From: Sesamia nonagrioides
Lineage: Eukaryota; Arthropoda; Insecta; Lepidoptera; Noctuidae
DNA length: 64,000 nucleotides
Direction: 5' to 3'
NCBI GenBank assembly: GCA_017933935.1
Contig: JADWQK010000686.1
Location: forward strand, 62,001 to 126,000
The notes beneath the pieces were generated by a model. That model did not search any database, was not told the origin of the DNA, and worked only from the letters and a program-made list of their open reading frames with translations. The translations under genes and the position numbers were made by a program. Of this stretch, positions 45,865 through 55,801 are shown piece by piece; positions within the stretch are counted from its first letter, which is position 1, and each line of letters starts with the position of its first letter.

Positions 45865-48800
45865 TTAAGAACCCCTTGCGGCTTTCCTTTCGTAATATCT
45901 CTTTAAGGCTTCATCAAAAACTGTCCCAACAGTTCTCTTCTTCCAAATATCAATTTTTTCTTTAGGTTTTTCAATATGTACTTCATGATTTTCATTTGAT
46001 CGTTTTTCATTGAGTTCAACTTTACTGTCCTTTTGTGATGTGCTTCCAGAGTCACTATTTTGACTCTTACTTTTCAATTGTTTTGTATCTTCATCTTTAC
46101 CATCCTTATCTTCGTCACTTGACTCATCAATTGAAAAGTCAGAGTCGGCATCAATGTTGTCTTGCTTGTGCTTTTTAGCCATTCTGATATCGTTTAAATT
46201 TACGCGATTAATTTCTTCATCAGAATCCTCTATTTCCCCTTCAGATAAACGAGCTCTATCTGATGATTTTCTCTTTCTGTAATTTCTCTTCTTTAATGTG
46301 TCAATAGAATCAGAAGCAGTTTTTTTAGATGGATCCGCCGTATCATTGTCGTCTGGCAATTCCTCTTTTACTTCCTCGCTATCTTTTCCTAACTTCTGTT
46401 CATACAGATGACGGTAGAAGCCACCTGCACAAAAAAGAGGTCTTTTAGGAGGAACTTTTAGTTTATTAAAGTAGCCACACTAGCGTAAAACTGAAAGTAA
46501 TAATTAATTTCTTCACAAAATGATGGAGCCAGTACACTTAGCTGTATCCTGTTTATCAAATGTGCATCAAATCAATTTATTCCTCTAGTAGACACTAGAG
46601 GAATAAATTGATTTCATGCAAGTATGTATACATTCATTAGAGGTTTTTTTCTTTTTTTGTGGCTATTGAGTCTATGACGACTATTCTGCCAACGTCGAAG
46701 TGGGTTTGGACAAGACAGTAGTAAATTGAAAGATGATTTTTACTTTCTAGCAGATAGGTTTTTAGTACCTGTAAAGACGAACACAATGTCAGTAAATAAA
46801 TAAACAAAATAACTTTAAGGTAAAACGAGAATTATACAGTATGTTAAATAACAGAGGGCGTTCCCTTAAACTCGTTAATATATATCATTAATAGATTAAA
46901 ATAAAAATATCAGCATAGAAAAATAAGCATAAAAAAATCCGAATAAAAAAAAATTCTAATTGGAAATAAATTTGAAACCTCCTGTTTTAAATCAAAATAG
47001 TAGCGTAGTATCATAAACAAATTGCGACCTTGCCGTCTTTCAAGTTCGCGTGTACAGTGTGTTTCTTTTACATGTCAATTTAAAATTTTTATTGAATATT
47101 TTCTTATTGGAAAAATTTAAAAAAAAATTTGTTTTCGAATGGAAATATTTTTTTTAGCATGTATGTATGCTATACTATTTCAGGTTAACGGGAACGCCCT
47201 CTGTTAGTTAACATACTGTATAAATATTATTTAAATAAGCCTAATTTTATTATAATTTAATGTTATTGTTATTGAAAAAAGATGATAATATTTGGACTAT
47301 TTAGGGGGAGAAATGGGTTAGCAAGGTTGACAGCCTCCGTGGCGTAGCGGTAGCGGACGCGGCCGCTGCGCAAGGTGGCGCGGGTTCGATCCCCGCACAG
47401 TGCAAGTATTTGTATGCATGAATATGAATATTTGTACTGGTCTGGTCGTGCCTCGGAAAGCACGTTAAGCCGTTGGTCCCGGTTGCCCTACGAACATCTA
47501 GTGGCAGTCGTTACGGGTTGTTGGAGCCCTCAAAAGTCCTACAATTTGTCTAACTGCAATGCTTCGATGTCGCCTTCGGGTTGTGGAGGTCAGACGGCAG
47601 TCGCTTCATAGAAAATGTCGAAGTTTAGCCATATCAGCAGTTGGACTGGTAAGACGAACCCCAGACTCCAAAGCTGAAAAGGCTTCGGATGCGACTGGGA
47701 TTAACGCTGGGATGATGAAATGGGTTAGCAAGGTCTAAAGTTAATGGGAGGAGGGATTTTAATTTCGGACAGAGAGGAGTATAAATCGAAAGAGTTATTA
47801 AGTGGACAGCAGAAAAATATGTGTTCAAGAGTACCCTCATCTAAGCCACATTCACAAAGAGGTGTAGCGGATATGGATTTTATTTAAAAAAAAAACTGGA
47901 GTACAGCAGTGACCAAGCCTAAGCTTGCATAGAGTGGAAACAGTTCTTTTACAAAGTTTCTTGCATTTGAAAAACCAAGGTTTCCTCTGAAGTGTTGGTT
48001 GGACACTTGCATACCAAGCTCCCTTGCGTTTTGAACTGTTACACCATACAGTATTCCAAGTGGTATACAGCTTCCCATTAGTGCTGTTTTGAAGATCATA
48101 GTTATGAATAGTAAAATGTTTCACATCCACTGAGGCTATTGTGGCATATTTTGCTAAATTATCTGCATACTCATTCCTAACTATACCGGAATGGCTGGGT
48201 ATCCAAACCAGTTCAATTATTAAACCCTGTGAGGAGCATTTTAAAAGAATATCCCTGATGTCTATAACAACTTGACTACATATCTTGGGACTTAAGAGGG
48301 TTTTGAAGAACAGCCTGGATGCTGCTAAAAGAATCAGAGAATACTGCTGAGTTTTTTTATATTATGTGCTTGTATAAAACGGATGGCTTCCAGTATGGCA
48401 ATACACTCTCCCGTAAATACTGATGCAGCTGGAGGACATTGAAAAAGTAGGGATATTTTTGAGTTCTGATAATAAACTCCCACTCCAGTATATCCTGACT
48501 TCGACTGCTTTGAAGCGTCTGTGTAAAAATAATTCCAGCCTAGCCAATAGTTCTCAATAGCCAATGTGAATTCCTGTCGGGCAGTAGGAGAATTTTTATT
48601 AATGCCTAAATTAAGGATAGCATTAGGGGCAAAGAAGACTGTTTCATATGAAGCTGCATACATTGGAAGGATGGGATATTGGCTCACAGGATGAGGTTGG
48701 CTCTTAAGTTCTCTATACCTATTTGATAGTAATGGTATGGGTTTGTTATTCCAGCAGGGAGAGGTGTTGATAACTGAGTCCAGTTCATCTAATATAGGGA

Positions 48801-51800
48801 GTAAGGGATGGGACTACAAGGTAAATAGTTTCGATAAAAATCGGTTAGCCAAATATTGTCTTCGAATATTCAAAGGAGGGTCTGCACATTCTACCTGAAG
48901 GGCGTTTACAGGGGAAGATTTCATGGCACCCAGAACGATCCTGAGACATTTGGATTGGTTTTTATCAAGCTTTTTCAATGCTGCTTTGTTACACGGCTCC
49001 AAAATAAAGCAACAGTAGTCTAAGACGCTTCTAACTAGAGCGTTATAGATGAGCTTTAGGGTGTATGGATGAGCTCCCCACCAAACACCAGCCAAAGCCT
49101 TGAGTACTGATACCGACCTCTCACATTTTTGGACAGTGTTATTGATGTGATCTACACCAGTTAATTTAGAATCTAAGGTAACACCCAAGAATTTGGCTTT
49201 TACCTGAATAGGGATAGGCACTTCCTCAATATTAATATTAAGTTGTGGGATAAGCCGTTTCCGTGTGAAAATAACGGCAGAGCTTTTTGGGGCGCTAAGC
49301 GACAACCCATGTCTTACAAGCCATCGGTTCAGTGAAGCCAGGGAGATAATTATGGACGAAACGGCATCATCAATTGACTCATTAGAGGAAAAAACTGCTA
49401 TATCATCAGCATATTGAAGTGACTTACAATTGTAATTTAAACATGAAGCAAGGTTATGGGTATAAATATTAAAAAGCAATGGACTGAGAACAGAACCCTG
49501 AGGCAGCCCCCTCCAAACTGAACAATGTACAGGGTCAGCCCCAGGAGCCCTCTATTGAATAGAGCGGATTATAAAAAAGGTTGCATATAATCTGACATAA
49601 CCTAGCCGGGATTCTCAGCTCTTGCAATTTTTGCCTGAGAATAGGAAGGAGGACAGAATCATAAGCAGCTGATATATCTAGGAAGACCGCTACCACCGAC
49701 TCACCCCGACTAAAGGATAAACGGATTTCAGATGTGAGGAGGCTGACACTGTCAGCCGTACCCAATCCCCTCCTGAAGCCAAACTGAGTCCGCGGCAGGA
49801 GCTCCCTATGTTCCACAAACCATTCAAGGCGGTTTTTGATAAGGTGTTCGAAGATTTTTAGTAATATGGATGATAAAGCAATTGGTCTAAAAGATGAAGA
49901 GTCTCCAGGCTCTTTATTGGGTTTCAATATGGGGACAACTATTTAAACTTTCCATTCAGGAGGTATAAAACCCGTATGTAAACAGAAATTAATGAGTTCA
50001 ATATAATATGCACAGCATTTAGAACCAGACTTGGCCAGAAAAGAATAAGGGAATCCATCCACTCCCGGGGCAGAGTCTTTAACATGTTTTAAAACTAATT
50101 CTAATTCACTGATGGAGAATGGCTGATCCAATGGGTCTGATGACATTATTGACCCACTAGGGCTAGATCCAGATTCCTCAATAGAGGGTACATAGTCAGG
50201 GGCAATTTTTGACATAAATTGGGATCCAATTTCTCTGGACATAGCGGGAGGTGATGTTGATGAGAAACTTTTTCGGAAAAGTTTAAGTTTCTTCCAAACG
50301 ACTCCAGGAGGGGAACAAGGACTCAAGGAATGGCAAAAAGACCTCCAGCCTTCTCTTTTCTTTTTTCTAAAAAGTTTACGTGATTTGGCCATAATCAAAT
50401 TTAAAGCAGATAGGTTTTCTAAGGTCATGTTGAGGTTAAAGGCCCTTTCAGCATCCTTTCTAGCTTTGACCATTAGGGAACACTCACTATCCCACCATGG
50501 TGGGGAAGGTATTTTGCCAGTTGTGGATTTTTTCTGTGGAATGCACTCATCTGCTGAGTGGGATATGCTGTTGGAGAAATGGATGAAGCTATCTGAGGTG
50601 TTGTTAGCACTGATTGGGGGAAGGGATGAAACAAGGGTATCTAGCAGTTTGGAATATTTATCCCAGTCTGCAGAGTCTAGTTTGTATTTTAACAAAGGTG
50701 TTAAGGTCTCATTAGGAATGAATTTGGATGGGATTTTGACAATGATAGTGGTCACTACCAAATGTTACATCTAACCGGATCCAATGGAATAAACTGGCCA
50801 AATTAGAGGAGGAGATACTTAAGTCCATACAGGTACTATTGGTGTGCCCAAGAGAAGATCTGTGTGTGGCGCTACCATCATTTATAATACATAAATTGAG
50901 GTCATCTAATATATCTACTAGCCCTAGTCCAAAATTATCACCCCAACGGAAGTGATGACAATTGAAATCACCTAATATAAGCGAAGGGCCCTTAACACTA
51001 CTTAAAATATTTTTGATCAAACTAAGGTCATTCAGTTGAGGGTGAGCAACATAAAAAGAGAAAAAATTTATATCCTCAGCCCTTATGGCCACAACATTTA
51101 TGTTGTCTCCGACAGGGGGAAGAGGAATTTGTGTGTGAATGCAACTTTGCTATTGATGAGCAGAGCGCATCCTCCATAACCATCCGGGCGATCATGCTGG
51201 ATACAATTAAATTAAGGAATATTAAAATTACTGTTTGGGGACAACCATGTCTCAGCAATGCTGCAGACAGAGGGTTTATATTTGTTAATAAGATGTATAA
51301 GATCTTGCTTTTTATGTGTAACGCTCCTCGCGTTCCACTGTAGACAAGTCAATGGGAGAGCCATTATTTAAAAATTCAAGAACAGATATAAGTTTCAAGG
51401 CAACGTGGTCAGGTATATTTGATTGTGGATTGGATATTACTTTGTTTAAAAGGTTTGATAATAGATCAAGTAAGTTGAGGGTGTTGGACTCTTTACTTCT
51501 ATTAATGTTTTCATTATATTGGTTTGCATCCTCCGGGAATGCACAACCATTTCTAGATGGAGAGAAGGAATAATTTTGAACGAGTGCTTGGTGAGCTTTA
51601 ACATCAAAACTTGGGCGGAGGGGGGCATATGTTTTGGGTTTGAGGAAAACAGGTTTACGGACGGGGACCCTAGACTGTGAGAGTGGTGGTGGAGGAGATT
51701 GTGGGGAGGAAAAGGATGTGGTAGGAGGTTTACGGTCAGACTTGGTTACGTTTGCATAGGATCGTGTTACTGGAGGGAAGATCTTACTAGCCTCCATATA

Positions 51801-54800
51801 GGAAATGTTCCGTTCCGTCATTGCAGCCTTAATAGATTTTTGGCGGCCCAGTTCAGGACATCCATTATAGTTCGCAAAGTGGTTCCCGGAGCAAGAAATA
51901 CAAAAGTCATTGTCCTGGTCCACATCACAACCAACCCCTGGATGATCATGTCCACACTTAAAACAACGGGGCTTAGATCACCATTTAGTCCGGGTATGAC
52001 CAAAGCGGCAGCAATTGTAGCACTGGATGGTGGGATATATATAGACCTCCACATTAAGGGCAGAATAGAAGCAGTACACCCTCTTAGGCAGAACTTTGAA
52101 CTTTGAACTTTGTCCATCAAAAGTTAAAACTACCGTTTGAGTGGGTTTCCATTCTGTTATATTCTCTGTAACTTGTCTTCTATTCAACCTACGCACTTTA
52201 ATAATTTGGCCACAGCCATCAGGGACTTCGAATATTTTCTATGATTTCTTCATCTGTCCAGTCAGATGGGACATCCCTTACAATACCCATACGAGTAATG
52301 TGGAATTGGGGGATTGAGGTGTCGTAATTTTGGGAAATAGCCTGGTTAACTAAAAAACTGTTTGCATTCTCAACAGACCTAAACTGCACAGCCTATTACG
52401 ACCAATGCGTTTAACTCCATCTAGCAGAACACTTTTGATGTTATTTTTCTTAAGAAGCATGCCAAACTTAATGGGATGGAGGGTTGTACCGGTTGTCTGT
52501 CCTTTAAGCGAGATTGTCTCTGGCAGTATAATAATGACGAATAGTATTTTTAGACAATTTCGGAGGGATGGAAGAGGAGGATGCCAGGGGAGATTGAGCG
52601 GGTCTTTTTCTTTGGTTGGTTTCCAAGTCCATGTCTGATAATTGATCTCCATGGGGAGGAGTTATGGTCAAGACAGGAGTGAAGTCGAATAACTTATCAG
52701 GAAGGTCCGGGGGATCATGGGGCTGTTTACCCGTAGGCATCATGCCTACGGGAGAGACTTACCACAAATAGGAACACAAAACACACTTACAGAACAACAC
52801 AAACAATAAATATCTATCTTGATTGTAGATACACTTTTCAATGACACTAAAATCAAAATAAAAATATCACACAGATCAAGCACATGTATAACCTTCACCG
52901 CCTATCTGCTAGTCTTCATTACAGTTATATATATTTTTTTTCATGTGTACAAATCCGTCACATGAAAAGCGTGAGTAATTTTGACAGATCGGGTTTTGCA
53001 TTATAATGTAGTATTTTTAGGTCACATACAGGCTGGTGAAATGTAAAGTTTTAATATGTCGTATGTTCGGCGACCCCAACGTACTTGAGAAAATGCTCAG
53101 GGGATGACGATGATGTTCATGAGATGGGATGCGTCACAGGCACAATCCATTATATGACGCGGTCTTAATTTGTTTTATATTATTTATTGTCGTCCACCGT
53201 GGCGCAGTGATCAACACGCCTGCGACGTGGAGGCCCCGGGTTCAATCCCCAGCCAGGTCATGATAGAAAACGATCTTTTCCTGATTGGCCTGGGTCTTGG
53301 ATGTTTATCTATACAAAGTGGTGATGACAATACGACAATAAATTAAACATCGTGTACCTCAACACATTCTCAGTCTACCCATAAAAAATCATATAAATAA
53401 TTATATCCATTAGTTTAGTCACAGGAAATTATTTTACATTTTTCACATTTTCTACATTAAGCGCTTACCGGTTGATGACCGCCGCATCCAGGGGTACTAA
53501 ACTTTAATAATAATGGCGCGAAAAACGCAAGTCGACACAGGATCGCGCTGTCGCCGATCGGAGTTCAATGAACCAATATTTTAAAGAATGTTCAATTCCG
53601 TTTGCAATTTTCTGTGATTTAGCTTGCTTGAATTTTTTTTTATTTTTGATGCTAGGTTTTTTGCCATGGTTTAGGATTATTCCGATGAACCAGCATTGTT
53701 TGTGTTTCCATTTATTGTCGTATTATCAGCACCACTCTTATGTATCTATTATAAATATAGTGTTGTTGAGTTAGTATCCCATAACACAAGTCTCGAACTT
53801 ACTTTGGGGCTAGCTCAATCTGTGTGATTTGTCCGTATATATTTATTAGTATTTATTTATTAGTTATTTTTCTTAGTTGTAGTTTCTATGTTAGATTATA
53901 ATCCCTCTACTGGTCACAAGCATCCTATCCTGCAGAACATGTATGTCCTAGCAGTAGGAACATTATAAGTGGTTTATGTAATAGTATTATTTTATAACAG
54001 TCACCTAAATCCCTTTGTTTCGTAACATCTCCAATAGTTTCCAAATACTCTTCACGTTTTTCCTTCTCTTCTTCTAAGCGCATTTCCTCCAATTTCTTTT
54101 TATAAGCAGATGTTACAAATACTTCTTTATCCTGGAACTCATCACCTTCTTTTTCTCTTTCCTTTTGTACCTGTAAAATGTTTGTAATACAAAAAATATA
54201 TCATTGAAGAAAAAATAAATTATCCAAGATCAACAACCGACTTTCAAAAAAATTAGGTCACTTACTTGTCTTTCAATGCGGCGCTCATTCTCAATTTTCC
54301 GTTTATTGGCAGCCTTCATTAAATTTTCTATATACTGTGGCTTTTTTTCTTCTTTAGTCTTAACTTTAACCTTTTCCTTTTTGCTTGCCATTTCTTCATA
54401 TATTTCATCATACTGATAAACTGTTGGATCTTCTGTCAAGGCTTTTTCCTGTGTTATTTTGGCCTGCAATGTTCAAATTTTAGATTAATTAAACACTTGA
54501 AGAAGTGCTGGGATTCTGGAAGTCTAGAGTATTCTGCAATCTGCAGGTTTACAATTTTATTAGTTATGAGTTGATCAAAATTATTTACATTTATAACAAA
54601 TATGAATACACAGAATTATCAATACATAGTATAAAACAAAGTCGCTTTCGCTGTATGTCCGTATGTATGCTTAGATCTTTAAAACTATGCAACGGATTTT
54701 GACGCAGTTTTTTTTTTAAATAGAGAGAGTGATTCTTAAGGAAGGTTTGTATGTATAATAAATGCATAATATAGTAGAGAAACACTGAGAAATCTAAAAA

Positions 54801-55459
54801 GCGCGATAAAACCGAACTCCACACGGGCGAAGCCGCGGGCGGAAAGCTAGTAATCAATAAAATCGTCAGCAAAGCTAGGTATATATTATTAACAACAATA
54901 ATAATTTGATCAATATAGAATCTGGTACTGCCCTATACTCTCCGACTTAGTCTGCCTGTGCCAAACAGTAAAGCAGTCTATAATCTTCCGGCACCAGAAA
55001 TGAATCACCTAAATTGCTGAGGTTATGCTGGTACAGATTTTATGTATGTTGAAGAGGTTTAAGGCACATGTTTTTGGTATTATAAAAATTTCTTACTTTT
55101 TGACAAGTAGTTACAGTTCAACATACCTGTCTAGACGAATTATCACTGGGTCGAAGCAAAGCTGGTTTTTTCTTAGATTCATCTTCAGAATCAGAATCGT
55201 TTCCAAAAACATTCCTTGATGCTTGGAACGTTGGTTTTGGTTTACCCCCATCAGATAATATAAGACCATACCTGTAACACACGAAAAAGAAATTAAACAC
55301 ATACATACAACCTTCGAAACAATTTCATAAAATTAATATTAACAACATCAAACTCATCAATGAAACAACGTCTAAATTTTAAATATTTATAATATATTTT
55401 TTTCCTCGGAATATAAATTATAATAAAATACTGATAAAAACACACTTTTTATTCGACAT
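45865..55459 (-). CDS. NSRP1: Nuclear speckle splicing regulatory protein 1 (NSRP1/CCDC55), 5 coding exons
   Basis: Coding exons on the - strand: 55459-55446, 55271-55127, 54463-54266, 54170-54005, 46424-45865; phases agree and total 1083 nt (360 residues). The start gives MSNKKYGLILSDGGKPKPTF. The later blocks PTVYQYDEIYEEM, KPQYIENLMKAANKRKIENE, RRIERQVQKEREKEGDEFQD, KEVFVTSAYKKKLEEMR and DLGGFYRHLYEQKLG follow the order of the conserved NSRP1 N-terminal coiled-coil domain. The last exon is a charged, Ser/Lys/Glu-rich tail ending GTVFDEALKRYYERKAARGS. The family acts in nuclear speckles and affects alternative splice-site choice. The first exon is only 14 coding bases and was placed by phase and family start. 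Intron 4 (46425-54004) is swollen by retroelements. Confidence 0.92.
46569..46614. repeat. Perfect inverted repeat, 21-bp stem, 4-nt loop
   Basis: The arms 46569-46589 and 46594-46614 (core ATCAATTTATTCCTCTAGT) are exact reverse complements around AGAC, in NSRP1 intron 4. Confidence 0.9.
46837..47218. mobile_element. 382-bp MITE, TIR CAGTATGTTAA
   Basis: The left end CAGTATGTTAAATAACAGAG continues with GGCGTTCCC. The right end is its reverse complement with one or two differences. TA flanks are at 46835-46836 and 47219-47220. CAGT at the tip plus a TA target suggests a Tc1/mariner-type origin. It has no coding capacity. Confidence 0.82.
47328..47717 (+). mobile_element. tRNA-derived SINE, family 1, full length (copy B)
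   Basis: The head AGCCTCCGTGGCGTAGCGG (A box) and GGGTTCGATCCCCGC (B box) are followed by a body to ATTAACGCTGGGATGATG. Perfect 17-bp direct repeats AAATGGGTTAGCAAGGT at 47311-47327 and 47718-47734 mark the insertion into the LINE 3' coding region. It is opposite in strand to the LINE and to NSRP1. Confidence 0.94.
47760..51310 (-). pseudogene. LINE ORF2: endonuclease, reverse transcriptase, RNase H, broken
   Basis: Endonuclease blocks: QWNARSVTHKKQDLIHLIN, SIAETWLSP, LILGDFNCHHFRWGDN, FGSDHY. Reverse transcriptase blocks: SFRPIALSSILLKIFEHLI, QFGFRRGLGTADS, AVFLDISAAYDSV (motif A Asp), RGLPQGSVLSPLLFNIY, LQYADDIAVFS (catalytic YADD) and VKAKFLGVTLDSKL. RNase H blocks: NYFYTDASKQS-like sequence (YTDAS), GVGVYY, ECIAILEAIRFIQ, SDSFSS. 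The C-terminus has CECGLDEGTLEHIFFCC. Catalytic residues survive, but frameshifts near 49535, 50712 and 51076 and several stops separate the pieces. Confidence 0.87.
51312..52743 (-). pseudogene. LINE ORF1 (gag-like, three CCHC zinc knuckles), frameshifted
   Basis: It starts MMPTGKQPHDPPDLPDKLFD. Frames then shift through YYTARDNLALKGQTTGTTLH-like sequence to MGIVRDVPSDWTDEEI, the RNA-binding-like segment typical before zinc knuckles. Three knuckles follow: CYNCCRFGHTRT-, CFKCGHDHPGVGC and CISCSGNHFANYNGC, then a Pro/Ser-rich tail ending in TVEREERYT and stop. At least two frame changes and a stop in the first knuckle region show it is inactive. Confidence 0.8.
53190..53860 (+). mobile_element. 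tRNA-derived SINE, family 2, split by a MITE
   Basis: The head CGTCCACCGTGGCGCAGTGA (A box) and CCCGGGTTCAATCCCC (B box), then GATCTTTTCCTGATTGGCCT and TGGATGTTTATCTATA, stop at 53313. The family continues at 53741 with TGTATCTATTATAAATATAG, ACACAAGTCTCGAACTTACT and the AT-rich tail. The interruption is exactly the MITE 53314-53738. The unbroken counterpart is at 14368-14600 on the other strand. Confidence 0.85.
53314..53738. mobile_element. 425-bp MITE nested in SINE
   Basis: The left end CAAAGTGGTGATGACAATAC and the right-end reverse complement AAGAGTGGTGCTGATAATAC share a further GACAATAAA; both ends are flanked by TA (53312-53313, 53739-53740). Removing the element plus one TA restores the SINE. 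It has no coding capacity. Confidence 0.88.
54640..54852 (+). mobile_element. Helitron-like short element in NSRP1 intron 2
   Basis: The 3' end AAAAAGCGCGATAAAACCGA, CCACACGGGCGAAGCCGCGG, GGAAAGCTAGT is nearly identical to that of 38165-38395; the 5' part TCGCTTTCGCTGTATGTCCG is diverged. Confidence 0.6.
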
Positions 55460-55801
55460 TTCGTCGAGTCTTTTCTTCACACTACACCAAACTCAATTCA
55501 ATTCAATTCTTGATTATTGGCCTTTGTGGGAGAGACGCCACAATTACACCAAACTCAACAATGGACCGCAAGCTGTACGTATTTGCAAACGGGCATAAGA
55601 AATTAGTGATAGATAATCAATTAATCACTTTTGCAGAAGCACACAAATCACAAATTCACAACACAACACAGTGAAACACAAAGAGTATAGTAAGTATATA
55701 ATAAAGAGTGACAACTCTGTGGTAAAATTTGCATGTATGGAAAGTGCTGCCCCCTTACATTTTGTGCGTGAACAACTACTAGTGAGTGATATAGGTAGCT
55801 A

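Larger units (their letters stand above)
47240..52930 (-). mobile_element. Decayed LINE (I/Jockey group with RNase H) in NSRP1 intron 4, sense orientation
   Basis: On the - strand, from high to low coordinates: ORF1 with three zinc knuckles (52743-51312), apurinic-type endonuclease (about 51310-50712), reverse transcriptase (50761-48814), RNase H (about 48690-48250) and a C-terminal Cys/His motif (about 47850). Frameshifts and stops break every domain. A SINE (47328-47717) is inserted near the 3' end. The 5' and 3' limits are approximate because no target duplication was found. The order and the presence of RNase H fit the I/Jockey superfamily. Confidence 0.88.

Noticed and set aside
47328..47410. 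Possible tRNA gene (A and B boxes)
   Set aside because: Same SINE family with a 390-bp body and 17-bp target duplications; not a functional tRNA.
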